Positions 23,735 through 35,122 of a DNA stretch of 64,000 nt are shown here, piece by piece. Origin of the DNA: Micropterix aruncella (Eukaryota > Arthropoda > Insecta > Lepidoptera > Micropterigidae); NCBI GenBank assembly GCA_944548615.1, contig OX155951.1, positions 20,184,789 through 20,248,788 on the forward strand, given 5' to 3'. Position 1 is the first letter of the stretch. Each line of letters begins with the position of its first letter. Both the position numbers and the translations under genes were made by a program. The notes below the pieces were generated by a model. The model was given only the letters and a program-made list of their open reading frames with translations, was not told the origin of the DNA and searched no databases.

Positions 23735-25218
23735 TAAGTAATAAATAAATAACCTAATTTTAACAGCTGACGGCCCTTTCGGCGTTTGTTAAAATTTCAG
23801 CGGCATTTGTAACTTGATCATGAAAACCGGCTGGCGATCACGGAATGGGATCGCGATCTTAGTTGTCGGCAATAACAGGTCCAGTCTTATGGCGCGTGTA
23901 CGCACACACAATAGAACAAAGCGTCGAGCCGGGAATACACGTACCCCTTAACAAAAGCGAACACTAGCGGACTTATTCACGTCACGTGTTGGCCCATTAT
24001 TCGCTGCGAGTCGAACGGGAAGAAGGCAAGCTACAACCCTCCCCTGCCTCGTCCACCCTTCCGCCAAATTGATGCTATTTCGCCGCGCGGAATTAATCAG
24101 TCGTATTATTTTATGGCATCGTCTAAGGCGAAACCTCTCGACGTCTCCGCGACGCTCTCAGCCTGCGGGAGTCTTTTGTGGCAGCCGGTGAATATCTGGC
24201 ACCGGCTCCTCCGAATTGAATGGCTATTCAACGCCATTATTGGATAGGTAGGGGTAACCTGTTTTCTGAAAGGAGTTCCAGCGAGAAATAATTTACCCTC
24301 AAGATCAATCAATAAAGCGAAATAATAAAAACTTCTAAACCAAAACATCACATCATATTATCATGATAGTATCATTTGCAAATGCAGAGAATATAATTGG
24401 GTAGACGTCTAAAGATTATTTCATTAAGATCTCCTGTATAAATATATACATATATACATATTTTTTATTTCGAGTGTCATATGAGTGGTTTAGCGAAGAA
24501 TGACAATGAGTGCTGAAATGAAAATGCGTAATAATATAACTGTCTCACACGTATAACTGTCGCACATATAACTGTCTCACATCAAAGACGTCAAATTCCC
24601 TAAAAATCTCGTCGGACGGATATAAATAGGGATTTTTATTAATAACGCGAATTATCGCCTTTTGGGCTTTAATTAAATTTCGATATGATAGTTCAATGTG
24701 GTTAAGACGTTTTACTAAAATCTACAAAATGTGTGGACACTTATAAGATTAAATAAATAGAGCTGAGCGTTTTATGCAGAGCATCATTCTAAAATCATAA
24801 TTTTGATTTGTATTATCGATTTTCATAGTTTACATTTAGTAAAGTGTATAAGTTAGGTAGTTTGTAAGCTTGTATATACACTAAGTTAATAACTAAGAAT
24901 TTTAAAAATATTTAATAAACTTTCAAATTTTATTCTTGCCTGCACAAATTTAATGATAGGTAAGATAATTTTAATTAAATAAAAAAGGCCGTATTCAATA
25001 ACTGTTTAATATTCTTAGTGTGTGTCTACATAGCTATAGGTAACTGTAATGTATTATTATATCGTGTACTTTTAAATTAGGACGAAATTTTTATTGCATA
25101 AATAAATGCAAATTTAATAAAATATATATTTGTTTACTTTCGGGAAAAGCATTTTTGTGGTGCTTAGTGATCAATCATGGTAAATTCAATACAAATCACG
25201 TTTAGATGGGGTTGCCAC
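23735..25218. other. Intergenic, no gene seen
   Basis: No supported exon. A three-copy short repeat (ATAACTGTCTCACA) lies at 24535-24582. A relatively GC-rich, non-repetitive stretch lies at 23760-24060; it could be conserved non-coding DNA but I have no direct evidence. Confidence 0.35.
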
Positions 25219-25219
25219 T

Positions 25220-25237
25220 CCCCCCCCCCCCCCCCCC
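25220..25237. repeat. Poly(C) tract of 18
   Basis: An uninterrupted run of 18 C on the plus strand in AT-rich DNA. It could form G-quadruplex or i-motif structures and its length may be a sequencing artefact. Confidence 0.9.
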
Positions 25238-25339
25238 TCCACGCCAAACTTCCACGGCCTTTTTTGGTTAAAGCAAAAGTTGGCAGCACTGGATCTAGCT
25301 AATTAAGCTCTGTTTGTATTGTAGCGCTATGGAACAACA

Positions 25340-25740
25340 CGAGTTACAATCTCATGCCGCATCTACTCGAAGATGTGTACGCTGGCACACGCCGGTCTGC
25401 AAATGCGCCGCGCTAGTTAAATACGTGGCGCATCGGGGCGGGCCGCGCGTTAACGCGCCGTAACCCGCCGTAACGCAAACCGCGGCCCGGAGGAAACGAT
25501 CCCTCGTTAATATGCGGCCACTGCGACTGGTTAATGTGGGTCGCGCAGGGAAACCGGGCCCGCGCGGAGCGGGAGGGAATCGGAAAGGCCCAGTCGTAAA
25601 ATTTGCCACGACAAAGATGCCCCAGCGGCGGGCACGCCCGGGGCGGACGTTGTGGGCGGCGTGGCGCACGAATTGCTCGAATTGAGCGGAATCACTACGG
25701 TTGCCGGTCGCGTACCATCATTAGTAGCGCCTGCCATCTA
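25340..25740. promoter_or_regulatory. CpG-rich island of unknown role
   Basis: About 400 bp dense in CpG (CGGGGCGGGCCGCGCGTTAA and similar) amid AT-rich sequence. It does not match the GC-rich repeat A family found elsewhere in the window. Overlapping open frames on both strands are what GC-rich sequence gives by chance. It could be a promoter, an enhancer or an old GC-rich element. Confidence 0.3.
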
Positions 25741-26593
25741 GATTGCTCAATAGCTATAATACCCCACTATTTTCTTCTCGATCCAGATAATTTTACCTTG
25801 GTTATAGGAGTTAGGTAACCCAGTGAGCTTCACTTAGATTTGGAGAGAATCATCGCTAACTTTATTTCGACCGGCCTCTTTATCTACCTCCGACAAAAAA
25901 AGAACGAGGCATTAATATTAAATGATTTTGATGTTCTTATGACGTCACAATGACGTAACGCCAGTGGCGTATTTAAGTTCAACGCCGCTCCCGTTTTTCG
26001 AAATGTGGCCACCCTATCGCTAGAATTTATTACTAACCATCTACATTGAAAACAACACACTATATATTTTTAATCATTTTCTTTTAAAAGTTTTATTGGT
26101 CCCTCTTCAGCCTGGGAAGAAAATGTTAGATTTTTAAAATAATAATAGAAACGGTTATATTTCAATATCTAATAAAGACCGGTAGGTTAATAACTAATTG
26201 TATGATAGTTTTGCACCATACACGACCGTTAGTCCGCAATAATAGATTCCTATTTAAAAAAGAAATGAATGCACGCTCCAGCATATTTATTTGGCTGGCA
26301 AACGCTTAACTAAATTATTAACAATAATTAGGAATTGTTTGTCGGACTGTTGTGTCCCAAATGGGTCTATTATTTATTAATAGTCTATATTTGTCATTCG
26401 AATTCTAGAATGGCTAATGATTTCAATCGTGTATAGCCCACAGTACTGGAAATATATATTTTTTCAATGAGGTACCGAGAATTAGCTCTCTTCTAAACAT
26501 AAAGTTAAACACAGGCATACACAGAAATATTCGAATTGAAACTTTTACCTATGGACATATTTCCTGGACTCCTTTATCGTAAATAATTCGAAT

Positions 26594-26906
26594 CTATTTT
26601 AGGGCAGTGCTGATATTAATATGGGAGCATAACTTTCATTAAAGAATCATGAAAGTCGTTTTGGTCGATTTTTTGAACTTTAATTTTGCCGCCCCTATAA
26701 TTCTGTCGCTCTGGTCTATATATAAATCATCCCATAAATAAATACGCGCATATGCGCGTGGCATATGCCAAACTTAGACGAAATCATAAATTAGGAAGTG
26801 GTGGAAATATATGGGTGTCTATGAGGCGTGACGTACCTAATAAGATTGAAATGTTTGCGGGAATATTTCACCTGTTCTTCTTCTGTCAAGCATTCACGTC
26901 ATCACC
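26594..26906 (+). repeat. Repeat R, copy 1 (left of repeat A)
   Basis: Starts CTATTTTAGGGCAGTGCTG and recurs at 27585. Shared landmarks are GAATCATGAAAGTCGTTTTG, AATCATCCCATA, ACGCGCATATG and GACGAAATCATAAATTAGG. The two copies are direct repeats flanking repeat A. Confidence 0.88.
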
Positions 26907-26934
26907 GGCATTTATTGAATACAAATAAAGCTGT

Positions 26935-27583
26935 CAACTACAACCGGCGAACCCGTCACCTCAGGAAGTTTTAACGATTTGTCGTTCTATCTCCCGTGAA
27001 GTGAACGCAGAATACTTGGACAAAACAGTTCAGTGTCAATCTCCGCCACATGCCTGTAAGAGGTCAACGCCGTATCCGCGAGATAACCAGGTATGTAACC
27101 CAGCGGGCTTACACTCACGCCCTTACTTCCAATTGCGACCAGATTACTCCGGTCTCTCGACTGGTTACGAGTTCGAGGTCGCTTGCGCGGTCCTCTCCCT
27201 TACGAAGCGGTGAAACGGTGTAAACCGAATCACTGGCGGACCACGGCGTCCTTTGCCCGGTTGTTCACCCGGGATCAGGTAGCCGATGGTCGTTTCAAGA
27301 GCAGTCGCCGTAAGGTCAGCAACCACCCCCGCTCTATAGGAACAGTACTGCTTCCAGGCTCCCCGAATGCACAATAGATTGGCTTATGCCGCACGGTGCG
27401 CAGACCATCCAGGAGCGCTAGAAGGTTGATTCCTAGGGGAAACTAGCCCTAAGGCCAGATTCCTACCCAGGCTCATACCTCATGCGTGGAGGCCGCCGGA
27501 TGGGTGTTGACCCGTGAGTGTGACCAACCCTGAACAGAATGGGTCTTCGTGGCCAAATTAGCAAGGGCCCGTTAGCTCCCTGC
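26935..27583 (+). repeat. GC-rich repeat A, copy 1
   Basis: About 650 bp, GC-rich. It begins near GTCAACTACAACCGG and ends near TTAGCTCCCTGCC. Homologous copies lie at 29570-30262 (minus), 33650-33925 (minus, partial) and 58140-58760 (plus). Shared landmarks are CGCTCTATAG, TCAAGAGCAGT, GGCTGACGCCGC-like and GACCCGTGAGTTTG-like strings. Frames differ between copies and are interrupted, so it is not a conserved coding sequence. Confidence 0.85.
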
Positions 27584-27584
27584 C

Positions 27585-27897
27585 CTATTTTAGGGCAGTG
27601 CTGGTACTAATAATGGGAGCAAAACTTTGTTTTAAGAATCATGAAAGTCGTTTTGGTCGATTTTTTGGACTTTAATTTTGCCGGCCCTATAATTTTGCCG
27701 CTCTGGTCTAATAGAGAAATCATCCCATATACCTATAAATACGCGCATATGCCACAGTTAGACGAAATCATAAATTAGGAAGTGGTGGACATGTTATATG
27801 GTTGTCTATGGGGCGGGACGTACCGAATACGATTTAAATGATTGCGGGAATTTTTACCTGTTCGTCTGTCAAGAATCCACCGTCATCAGGACAGAAA
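27585..27897 (+). repeat. Repeat R, copy 2 (right of repeat A)
   Basis: Direct copy of 26594-26906 at an offset of 991 bp, with scattered differences. The R-A-R order resembles a tandem duplication or a miniature terminal-repeat element. Confidence 0.88.
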
Positions 27898-28052
27898 ATC
27901 TAGACACACATATAAGGCATACGTGTATATTGTTCTTATTTAATACAGGGTAGAGAAATACGAGGTAGGATATACATATATATTACTTTGAAATTATTTT
28001 AGTGTCCTTTAAAGTTTATCTTTTAAGCTCTGCGGTTTCAGCGTCATTTTCT

Positions 28053-28319
28053 TTAGAATTTTGTGATCTGCCGATTTTTGTATTTCTGGTCGTAGTTTGC
28101 CCTGATATACCACGCAATTTTAATGAAATCGGGAACGGACTCGTATTCTTTTTGAGTTTTTAACTCTTGAACCCTAGGATGAGTTGTAATAGATACTTTT
28201 TTCTTCAAAACTATGTTCATAGAATCGAATAATTCTATCACACTAGGATCGAATAAGTCGCGTAGATAATAATTAGTGTAGAGACACGTGTTGAAAGAAG
28301 AAAATTGAAAATCGTGGGT
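28053..28319 (-). CDS. Unidentified open frame, possible terminal exon fragment
   Basis: An uninterrupted frame of about 88 codons ending at 28053, preceded by an in-frame stop near 28320. The translation is protein-like: charged and aromatic residues are mixed as in a soluble domain, with VLKKKVSITTHPRVQELKTQ and PDFIKIAWYIRANYDQKYKN segments, and no low complexity. I do not recognise the family. No start context, splice acceptor or poly(A) signal is decisive. It may be a last exon, a transposon fragment or chance. Confidence 0.3.
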   Translation of the reverse strand, partial: THDFQFSSFNTCLYTNYYLRDLFDPSVIELFDSMNIVLKKKVSITTHPRVQELKTQKEYESVPDFIKIAWYIRANYDQKYKNRQITKF

Positions 28320-29498
28320 TCACTATGCTCGTGGATAGGTGGTCATTTCTGGTCAACACGAATGCTAAATAAGTACATAGGTATACAAACTTTCATATTT
28401 TCACTCTTTAAAACAAGGTCAAGACGGTGGCGCTAGATTTAGATACAGCGCCATAGTTTTAACCGAAAATAGTTTTAGGCGATTTTATACACGATTTCGA
28501 ATCCAAAACAGGTACAGAAATCTGAATTATACTAAGTAATCACGCAGACGTTTATTAATACGTTCATCAACATTAATCACCTACGGTATACATAAGTAAA
28601 GCAGGACGAAGTAATCAGAAAAGTAAAAATGTAAATTTCTTATTCTGTATTAAACCGACGCGGCCTTACTCTCAGGGTTTTTTCCTGCTGTAGGCGCAAT
28701 GCTTGATTGTTTCATAAATTGTGTACTCTGCTGCGGGCGGCAAATCCTTCAGCCTTGTGTGATTTATCCTCGCCCGTTAAAAAGTAGTGTGTGCTGAGGA
28801 TGGCGCTTATTTCACGCAGTGCAAATTTACAAAGGGCTAAATCTGCGCGCATCGTTGAATAATAAGTCAAGATAGGTCGATAGGTGCTGTAATAGAAAAT
28901 TTCGAGTGTGAAATAATTAATAACTTTTTGGTTTAGTATGGGTGGCCGTGTTGTCATTCTTATGTAATTGCCGGATGAATTATGATATAATTAGGTAGGT
29001 GTGTACATAGATTTTATATCGAATTTGTTTAGCATTTTAATTATTTGATCTGTATCGTCTCTGAGAAATACTAAGAATGTTCGTGATATACTTAGTTTCT
29101 GAATTGTATCGTGTTCGTGTGTCGTAATATTTTTACGTATAATTTATAAGAAAATTATTTTCATCGCATCGCATATGTCGAGTGTTCGATTCATACTTCA
29201 GCTACACTAAATAACCGTTGTTGTAACATCGTCGAACGTCATATGGCTTTAATTTGACGTGGCAAGATCATAAATATTATTATTTTATACCTAATACCAT
29301 AAAGCTGCATTTTAAAGTAACATCTGAAAGACGAAAATCATTACCAATCTTCAAATAGAGCAGTATCATTAATTACCGGTTGAGGTTCTAAGCCACTATA
29401 TTTATCTAGGCGATACATAAGTACCGGTCAGTGAATACGGCAGAGATCAAGAGGTAGATTTTTAAGCTTGGACAGCTTTTGGCACCGGTAAAAACATA
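28320..29498. other. Intergenic, no gene seen
   Basis: No exon, element terminus or tandem repeat recognised. Confidence 0.4.
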
Positions 29499-29569
29499 AT
29501 GGGCGCAGAAATTCCAACAAAACTGTGTGTCTTACTGCACAGTGGTGGTATACTCTGCTTACTGTGTGT

Positions 29570-30262
29570 CCCACCTGTGGGAGCTAATGGGCCCTGTCGC
29601 AGTTTAGCCACTAAGACCCAGTTGTATAGGGTCGGTCAAACGCACGGGTCAACACCCAACCGGCGGCCTCCACGCAGAAGTGACAGCCAGGGTAGGACGC
29701 TAGCGTGCGGGTCAGTCTCCCCTAGGAGTCAACCTTCGGGAGCTCTTAGACGGTTTGCGCACCGCGCGGCGTCAGCCAATCGATTGTGCACTCCGACTAA
29801 CAGCCGGGGGAGTCTGGGAACAGTAATGTTTTCTATAGAGCGGGCGTGGTTGTTAATCTTATGGCAACTGCTCTTGAAGCGACCATTCGGTCACCCGATC
29901 CCGGCTGAATAAGCCGGGCAAGGTTGCCGTGGTCCGCGATAGATTCGGTAGAAACCGTATCACCGCTTCATAAGGAAGAGGACCACGCAGGCGACCTCGA
30001 TCCTGTAACCAGTCGGGAGGTAGGAGGTATTCTGAAGGTTTATTCCAGACGGAGATATCCTTCCAAACTGGTAGTCAGGGGGCGAGGCTGCTCGCTTGGT
30101 GCCTTTCCCGGTGCCTCGCCGTAAGGCGTTGGCGTCTGGCGGGCAGGTGGCATAACTAGACAGTGGATTGTTTTTCGTCCCAAGTCTTCTACGCTCACCT
30201 CACGGGAGACAGAACGATATAATATCGTTAAAACTTTCTGAGGTGACGGGTTCACCCGTTGT
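29570..30262 (-). repeat. GC-rich repeat A, copy 2
   Basis: Inverted relative to copy 1. Its reverse complement starts near 30262 with TGTCAACTACAACGGGTGAA and follows copy 1 to the end with indels. The plus-strand open frame at 29499-29912 lies inside it and is not conserved in the other copies. Confidence 0.85.
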
Positions 30263-30359
30263 AGTTGACAGCTCTAGTTGTGTCTTACCTGTCTTATACT
30301 TACGGATGACAGGATCACAAGACAGAGACAAGGATTCTTTCGCGGTCAGCTGAGATTAG

Positions 30360-30710
30360 AGTTGCACAAAGAAGCGAAAACATCAGCATGCGCCACCAAA
30401 AACACAACGAATGGATCAGGAGTAAGATAAGAGTAAAAGACGCGGTGGAAATCATTGCACATTTTAGGTGGAGGTGGGCTGAGCAAATTTCCAAATCGAA
30501 TCGTAGTCGGCGGACCAGGAAAATACTCGAATGGGGACCACGCTTAAATATGAGACTCCGAGGCCGTCTACACGCAGGGTGGATGATGTCAGACGAGACT
30601 TACGGAAGCATTGGAAAAGGCCTATGTCCAGTAGTCAACCATACAAAGGCCGCAATGGTAATGATAATGATGTTGACGATAATTAATATTCAAGCGAAAT
30701 TCTAAGCAAA
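30360..30710 (+). pseudogene. RTE-like retrotransposon C-terminus and 3' end
   Basis: An 89-codon stretch from 30388 with a basic region ending WRWAEQISK, then ILEWGPRLNMR, the pattern that closes RTE-type ORFs. The end slips frame into an IGKGLCPVV-like tail followed by a GATAATGATGTTGACG-type 3' repeat, typical of the 3' end of such elements. 5'-truncated and non-functional. Confidence 0.6.
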
Positions 30711-30739
30711 AACAGTATTATAATTAGGATAAAAATTTA

Positions 30740-31075
30740 CAGCGTGAAGTTTGTAGCACCCGACGTTTCGGCGACGCTACAGCCGCCGTTGTCCAGGGTA
30801 GACTAAAGTACTGTCGATCGTCATCCGTTGTTCTGCGGGTAGCTGGCAAACTGCTGCTGTTACTTCGCAAATTATAACGGTGGTGAGATGACGGGGTTGG
30901 CACGTGCGAATTTTGCCGTCATGTACAAAACACTCACTGTAACCGGTGTCACGTCCTCGCGCTAGGCGATGGGCGCATACATAGTAGAGAGCTTGTAACC
31001 GACGTCTTTATTAATGTTCTGGGTTCTTCTTATTTCAATGGCTTCCCGGATCATGCGGGGAACCTAAAACTTTTA
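30740..31075 (-). pseudogene. Retroelement C-terminus, probably Penelope-like
   Basis: Reading the minus strand from about 31072, VPRMIREAIEIRR then NINKDVGYKLS and YAPIA-stop resembles the end of the GIY-YIG domain of Penelope-like elements. The remaining 3' part down to 30740 carries the GCCGAAACGTCGGGTGCTAC motif seen at 22265-22368 and 43061-43186. Family assignment is by remembered motif, so moderate. Confidence 0.5.
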
Positions 31076-31106
31076 TTTGGCTAGCCCAATGGGATTTTGT
31101 AACTAC

Positions 31107-31175
31107 ATCCAGTGGTTACTGTATCCAGTGGTTACTTCATCTAGTGGTAAATTCCAGGGAAGCTGCATCCAGTGG
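31107..31175. repeat. Short ATCCAGTGGT tandem motif
   Basis: Four imperfect copies of ATCCAGTGGTTACT over 70 bp, immediately upstream of a retroelement relic. Confidence 0.75.
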
Positions 31176-31199
31176 TAAATTTGTTTCATACTGTTTATA

Positions 31200-31403
31200 A
31201 TGTCAAACAACTGCTCTCTCAACAACTGGTCTCAACAATATAAAGATACTTTCCATATTCCCTCTTTTCATTCAAACTACGCAAAAAATACCTTCTTCAG
31301 ACGCTCTTGCATGTGTTATAATGAAGTTTTGAACGAGATAGATATATTCTCAGTGTCATTAATTACTTTTAGGAAACAATTGAGTGATTTGTTGTTGTAT
31401 TAG
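31200..31403 (+). pseudogene. Non-LTR retrotransposon ORF2 C-terminal fragment
   Basis: A 67-codon frame with HSNYAKNTFFRRSCMCYNEV...FRKQLSDLLL. The pattern (aromatic pair, YN..LN.I then F.KQL..LL) is the usual ending of Jockey/CR1-type ORF2 proteins. No RT domain remains. Confidence 0.5.
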
Positions 31404-31739
31404 TTTTAGTTTACAGCTAATAATTTAGGTACTCGTACTAAATGAAAATAGTTCGATCCGACTAGAAATTTACATTGTTGTGGCTACATTTACAAGTTTT
31501 GTTAAAATTAATGGTAATGTAGGTCTATTTGTTGAAGTGTATTTGTTAAAATATTTGTTTATGACTGTTTTTTACCTAAAAAAAATAATAATAAAAAACT
31601 GCATTAGTCTTCAATTTCACAAGAACGGTATTTCTTAAAATGCACACTGTCTTCCGTTATATTTAGTTAATTTCAAATCCTTCATGGATGACATAACATG
31701 CTTATCTTGCTTTTTGTTAAAAATTATGACGCGGTACGG

Positions 31740-32005
31740 TTGTTTACGCTCGCGGGTTAGGAGATATGCAAACTGGGCGCCAGCGCAACCGCTGCGCCTA
31801 ATCCTATTTGGGCGGGGAACTAACGGCCGATTTGCGGCGCCCCCGCCCGCCCAGCGCGCGATCCAATTACTTTTCACGCAACGCGGTCGCTATGGCCTGC
31901 GGCCGCCCGGCTGCCGCCGCCCTCCGCCCGTCAGCGATGCACTGAGCCGATACCCGCGGTCGGGCGGCTACCTATACACTATCGAATCAGCGGCGCTCAG
32001 ATGAT
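31740..32005. promoter_or_regulatory. CpG-rich island
   Basis: A compact GC-rich block (GGCGCCCCCGCCCGCC, GCCTGCGGCCGCCCGG) in AT-rich DNA, unrelated to repeat A. The 106-codon plus frame is alanine/arginine/proline-rich as expected from GC-rich sequence and is not taken as a gene. It could mark a promoter. Confidence 0.25.
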
Positions 32006-32299
32006 AAGCCGTGTGCCCTAATGAAATGACCTTGTGCGGAATCGCCTCTATTCAGACTCGTACCAATCTAAATAATCTTTTATTGTCTGTACCTTATTAC
32101 TAACGATCGTGTAATCGTTTCTTATGACACGATCATGACGTATTCACGAGCATCTTGATTCTACATATTACCAGTTAATTAAGTAACAATCGTTTATTGG
32201 TTACATAACATATTAGTCATTAAAGTAATGTAATTACAAAATGTCACATAATTTATACATAATTTAAACTAAATTCGCATTTTTCATGGTTTTTATAGT

Positions 32300-33121
32300 C
32301 TCCGGCGGCTTTAGAAATGTCTCCCCATGTCACATAAAGAAATGATTGTGTCCACACTATTATCGCCTATACTTGACTACGGTGACGATTTGTTATATAG
32401 ATGCCAGTGAGGTTATTTTGAATAAGCTGGAGCGCCTGCAAAATATCTTACTCAGGTATGTTTTTAATTTGCGAAAGTTCTACCACGTTAGCTGCTTTCG
32501 TGAGCTTCGATCCCGAATAGGAAGCCAATGGCTTCCTATTCGGGATCAAAGAAATTTGCATACGTTGTCGCTACTCTACAACATACTCAATAACCCCACT
32601 TGACCCTCCTATCTCAAGGAGAATTTCAACCCTTTGGGAAGCCATGCTCTTTCACTTCGATTAAGCCGGGATAACACACTCGCCATTCCGATAAATCATT
32701 CTTCTGTTTACACGCACTCTTTCACAGTCCATTCTGCTCGTTTATGGAATCAGCTCCCTCACTCTATCAGGCATGCACCTTCATTGCATACTTTTAAAGA
32801 GTTGTTAAAGAAACATTTATTTTTACACAGCCACTAACCAAATACCTCACCTTGACCTCTACTTTATCTTTCCCTGGGCAACCTTAGCAAAAGTTAGTGA
32901 CACATATTTTTATAAGTTTATCTTAAATTTAACTTTACTACTTCTTTGTGTATTGTAAGGTGATAAATAGGAATTATTTTATCAAATGGTTGACTGCATG
33001 ATATCGCTATCGCGATAAGTCCGCCATTTGTGCATAAATTGTCTTTTTTATAAAACCAGTGTAATATTCATTATATTTTTATAGCACAATAACGTTATTC
33101 TATTCTATTCTATTCTATTCT
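32300..33121 (+). pseudogene. Jockey/CR1-type LINE 3' end with (TATTC)n tail
   Basis: Fragments in consecutive frames give PILDYGD, then ASEVILNKLERLQNILLRYV, QWLPIRDQRNLHTLSLLYN and finally HSARLWNQLPHSIRHAPS...FKELLKKH. This is the standard lepidopteran LINE ORF2 C-terminus. A frameshift near 32390 and a stop at 32601 break it. The 3' UTR ends in four to five TATTC units at 33095-33121, a usual LINE tail. The 5' part (endonuclease, RT) is missing. Confidence 0.82.
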
Positions 33122-33649
33122 ACTAAACGCGCATTTTATTTTTTAAATATTGATAGACTTTTATCCGTCCTACCAATTAGTACGTACGTGATAATTCCGT
33201 TATATTATCGCCCGAACGCAACAAGCCGCATAACGTCCGTTCTAGTACAAAAAAAAACGAAACCCATAAAGCGTACGTGACGAGTCAATTTATTCCAACG
33301 ATTCTAAATACATAAAAGGGTAATAAATGGGTCTATTGTGTAAAACATTTTCTGGTATATTGTAAATAAGTATTGTTATTAAGAGATCTAATGAAAAAAC
33401 CCAACGATTTTTACCTACTTCTTGAATAGCCCAAAGGTAGGGCGGTTAAGAGTGCTGTCTTTTATGAGTCTTAATTATTTTAATTGATGCGTATAATATT
33501 ATTGAGATTATTTTTCGGACCGAATGGGATTTCTGTCATTTTCACTTAAAACTTCGTGTGTACACAAAAAATACGCATAGTAAAAATCTGAAAAAGTCAC
33601 CTATCCTTAGAAACGATCCGACTCCGCGACAGATTAGAAATATGAACTA

Positions 33650-33925
33650 TCGCTGATGCCCCGCGCAGGCAACCTCGCATTTGAGACCAGGCTGGAGGAT
33701 GAAGAAATCCATCCAAATTGGGTAGTAAGTGCGCGAGGCGACCCTTTCTGTGGTTATTTCCAGTGCCTCGCGGCAAGGCGTTGGACTCTTACGGGCTGTT
33801 GGCGTAGTTTGACTGTGGATTGTGTTTATCTAATCATTGCGTTTTTACCACGGCCGAATGGATAGCACAGTCGTTATAACTCCCTGGGGTGGCAGGTTCG
33901 TCCGTAGCAATTGACACCCCGATAA
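33650..33925 (-). repeat. GC-rich repeat A, partial copy 3
   Basis: Contains the GGCGTTGGACTC / GCGAGGC..TTTC..GTGCCTCGC block and the GTGACAGG-like start of repeat A in minus orientation. The distal half is absent. Confidence 0.7.
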
Positions 33926-34850
33926 ACTATAGAAAGCATAGCGTCATCATCATCATCATCATTTATTCATTCCATAAAAGCATTTCACAATACTGAGCAA
34001 CATGTCAAATTTTACAATCATAATTTACCGGATGATAACACCGCTTTGATTAATTAAAAGAAAAATAAATAATTGTAATCAGAGGTGATTACTTAATAAT
34101 AGTCAAATTTACAAAATAATCAATAATCAAACAATAAATAAAAATCAATACAATGAAAAAGAAAAATTCTGAAATGTGCGTGATTAAAAACAATGTCAAT
34201 AAAATCTAAAACTTAGTGCGAAAGTATGTATAGTCATAATATGGTTATTTATAATCAAGCAATTGTGGACGCCATATCATTAAAGTCGTCCAATTTGTAA
34301 AGGGCATGTTTGACTAACTGATTTTTCAAGCAGATTTTATATGCTGCCATCTCAAGTCTTCTCGTCGATGACAGCAAAGCATTGAACAATTCAAAACTAA
34401 TATATAAAAAGGTTTTTTGATATTTAGTCAAGCGTACTTTAGACAATAACACATTGTTTTTATATCGCGTATTATGGCTATGCTCGCTCGCAATTTAAAA
34501 GATTCTCTTTGGCGTATAAAAGGCCTATACCTCTCTATAACTGTATTACCATAACCGGGTGCCTAGAGAATCTATTATCCAAACGAGAAAAATACAATTA
34601 AATCGATAAAATCCACAAAACGTTCGCCTCCGATGCCTAGGGGTACTTATATCCATAAAGAAATTCATCCGTGAATGAGGGGGAAATATTTGCGTGAAAA
34701 TTTGCTTAAAAGGTGAACCTCACCATTTTTATCATTTGCCTAGGGCGCCCAATGTACTTGTACCGCCGCTGTTTGAATTTCCGCTTTTTAGACATTATAA
34801 TAAAATGGTGAAATCCTGAGCTCCGACAAGGTGTATACTTCTTTCTTCTA

Positions 34851-35122
34851 GGATATAAATTCTAGCCAGGATTTATCTGTTACAGATCTTCTCCAGCTTC
34901 CATTCTCATACTCATAGTCATTGTTAGCAGTCAGTAGAGTATAACGTTGTCTACGCATAATTACAGGAAGAATACTATATAAAGAGCTATACATTCTATA
35001 ACCGGATATAAATTCTAGCCTGATCTATATCATTCTAGATCTTTTTCAGTTTCCTGTCTCTTACTCATAATAGTCATTGTATCGTTAGCAGTCAGTAGAG
35101 TATAACGTTGTCTACGCATAAG
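34851..35122. repeat. Two-copy tandem duplication, period about 153 bp
   Basis: GGATATAAATTCTAGCC...GTAGAGTATAACGTTGTCTACGC occurs at 34851-34962 and again at 35004-35122 with small indels. Non-coding. Confidence 0.85.

Noticed and set aside
29499..29912. 137-codon plus-strand frame
   Set aside because: Falls mostly in repeat A copy 2, antisense to other copies' orientation, with no conserved frame.
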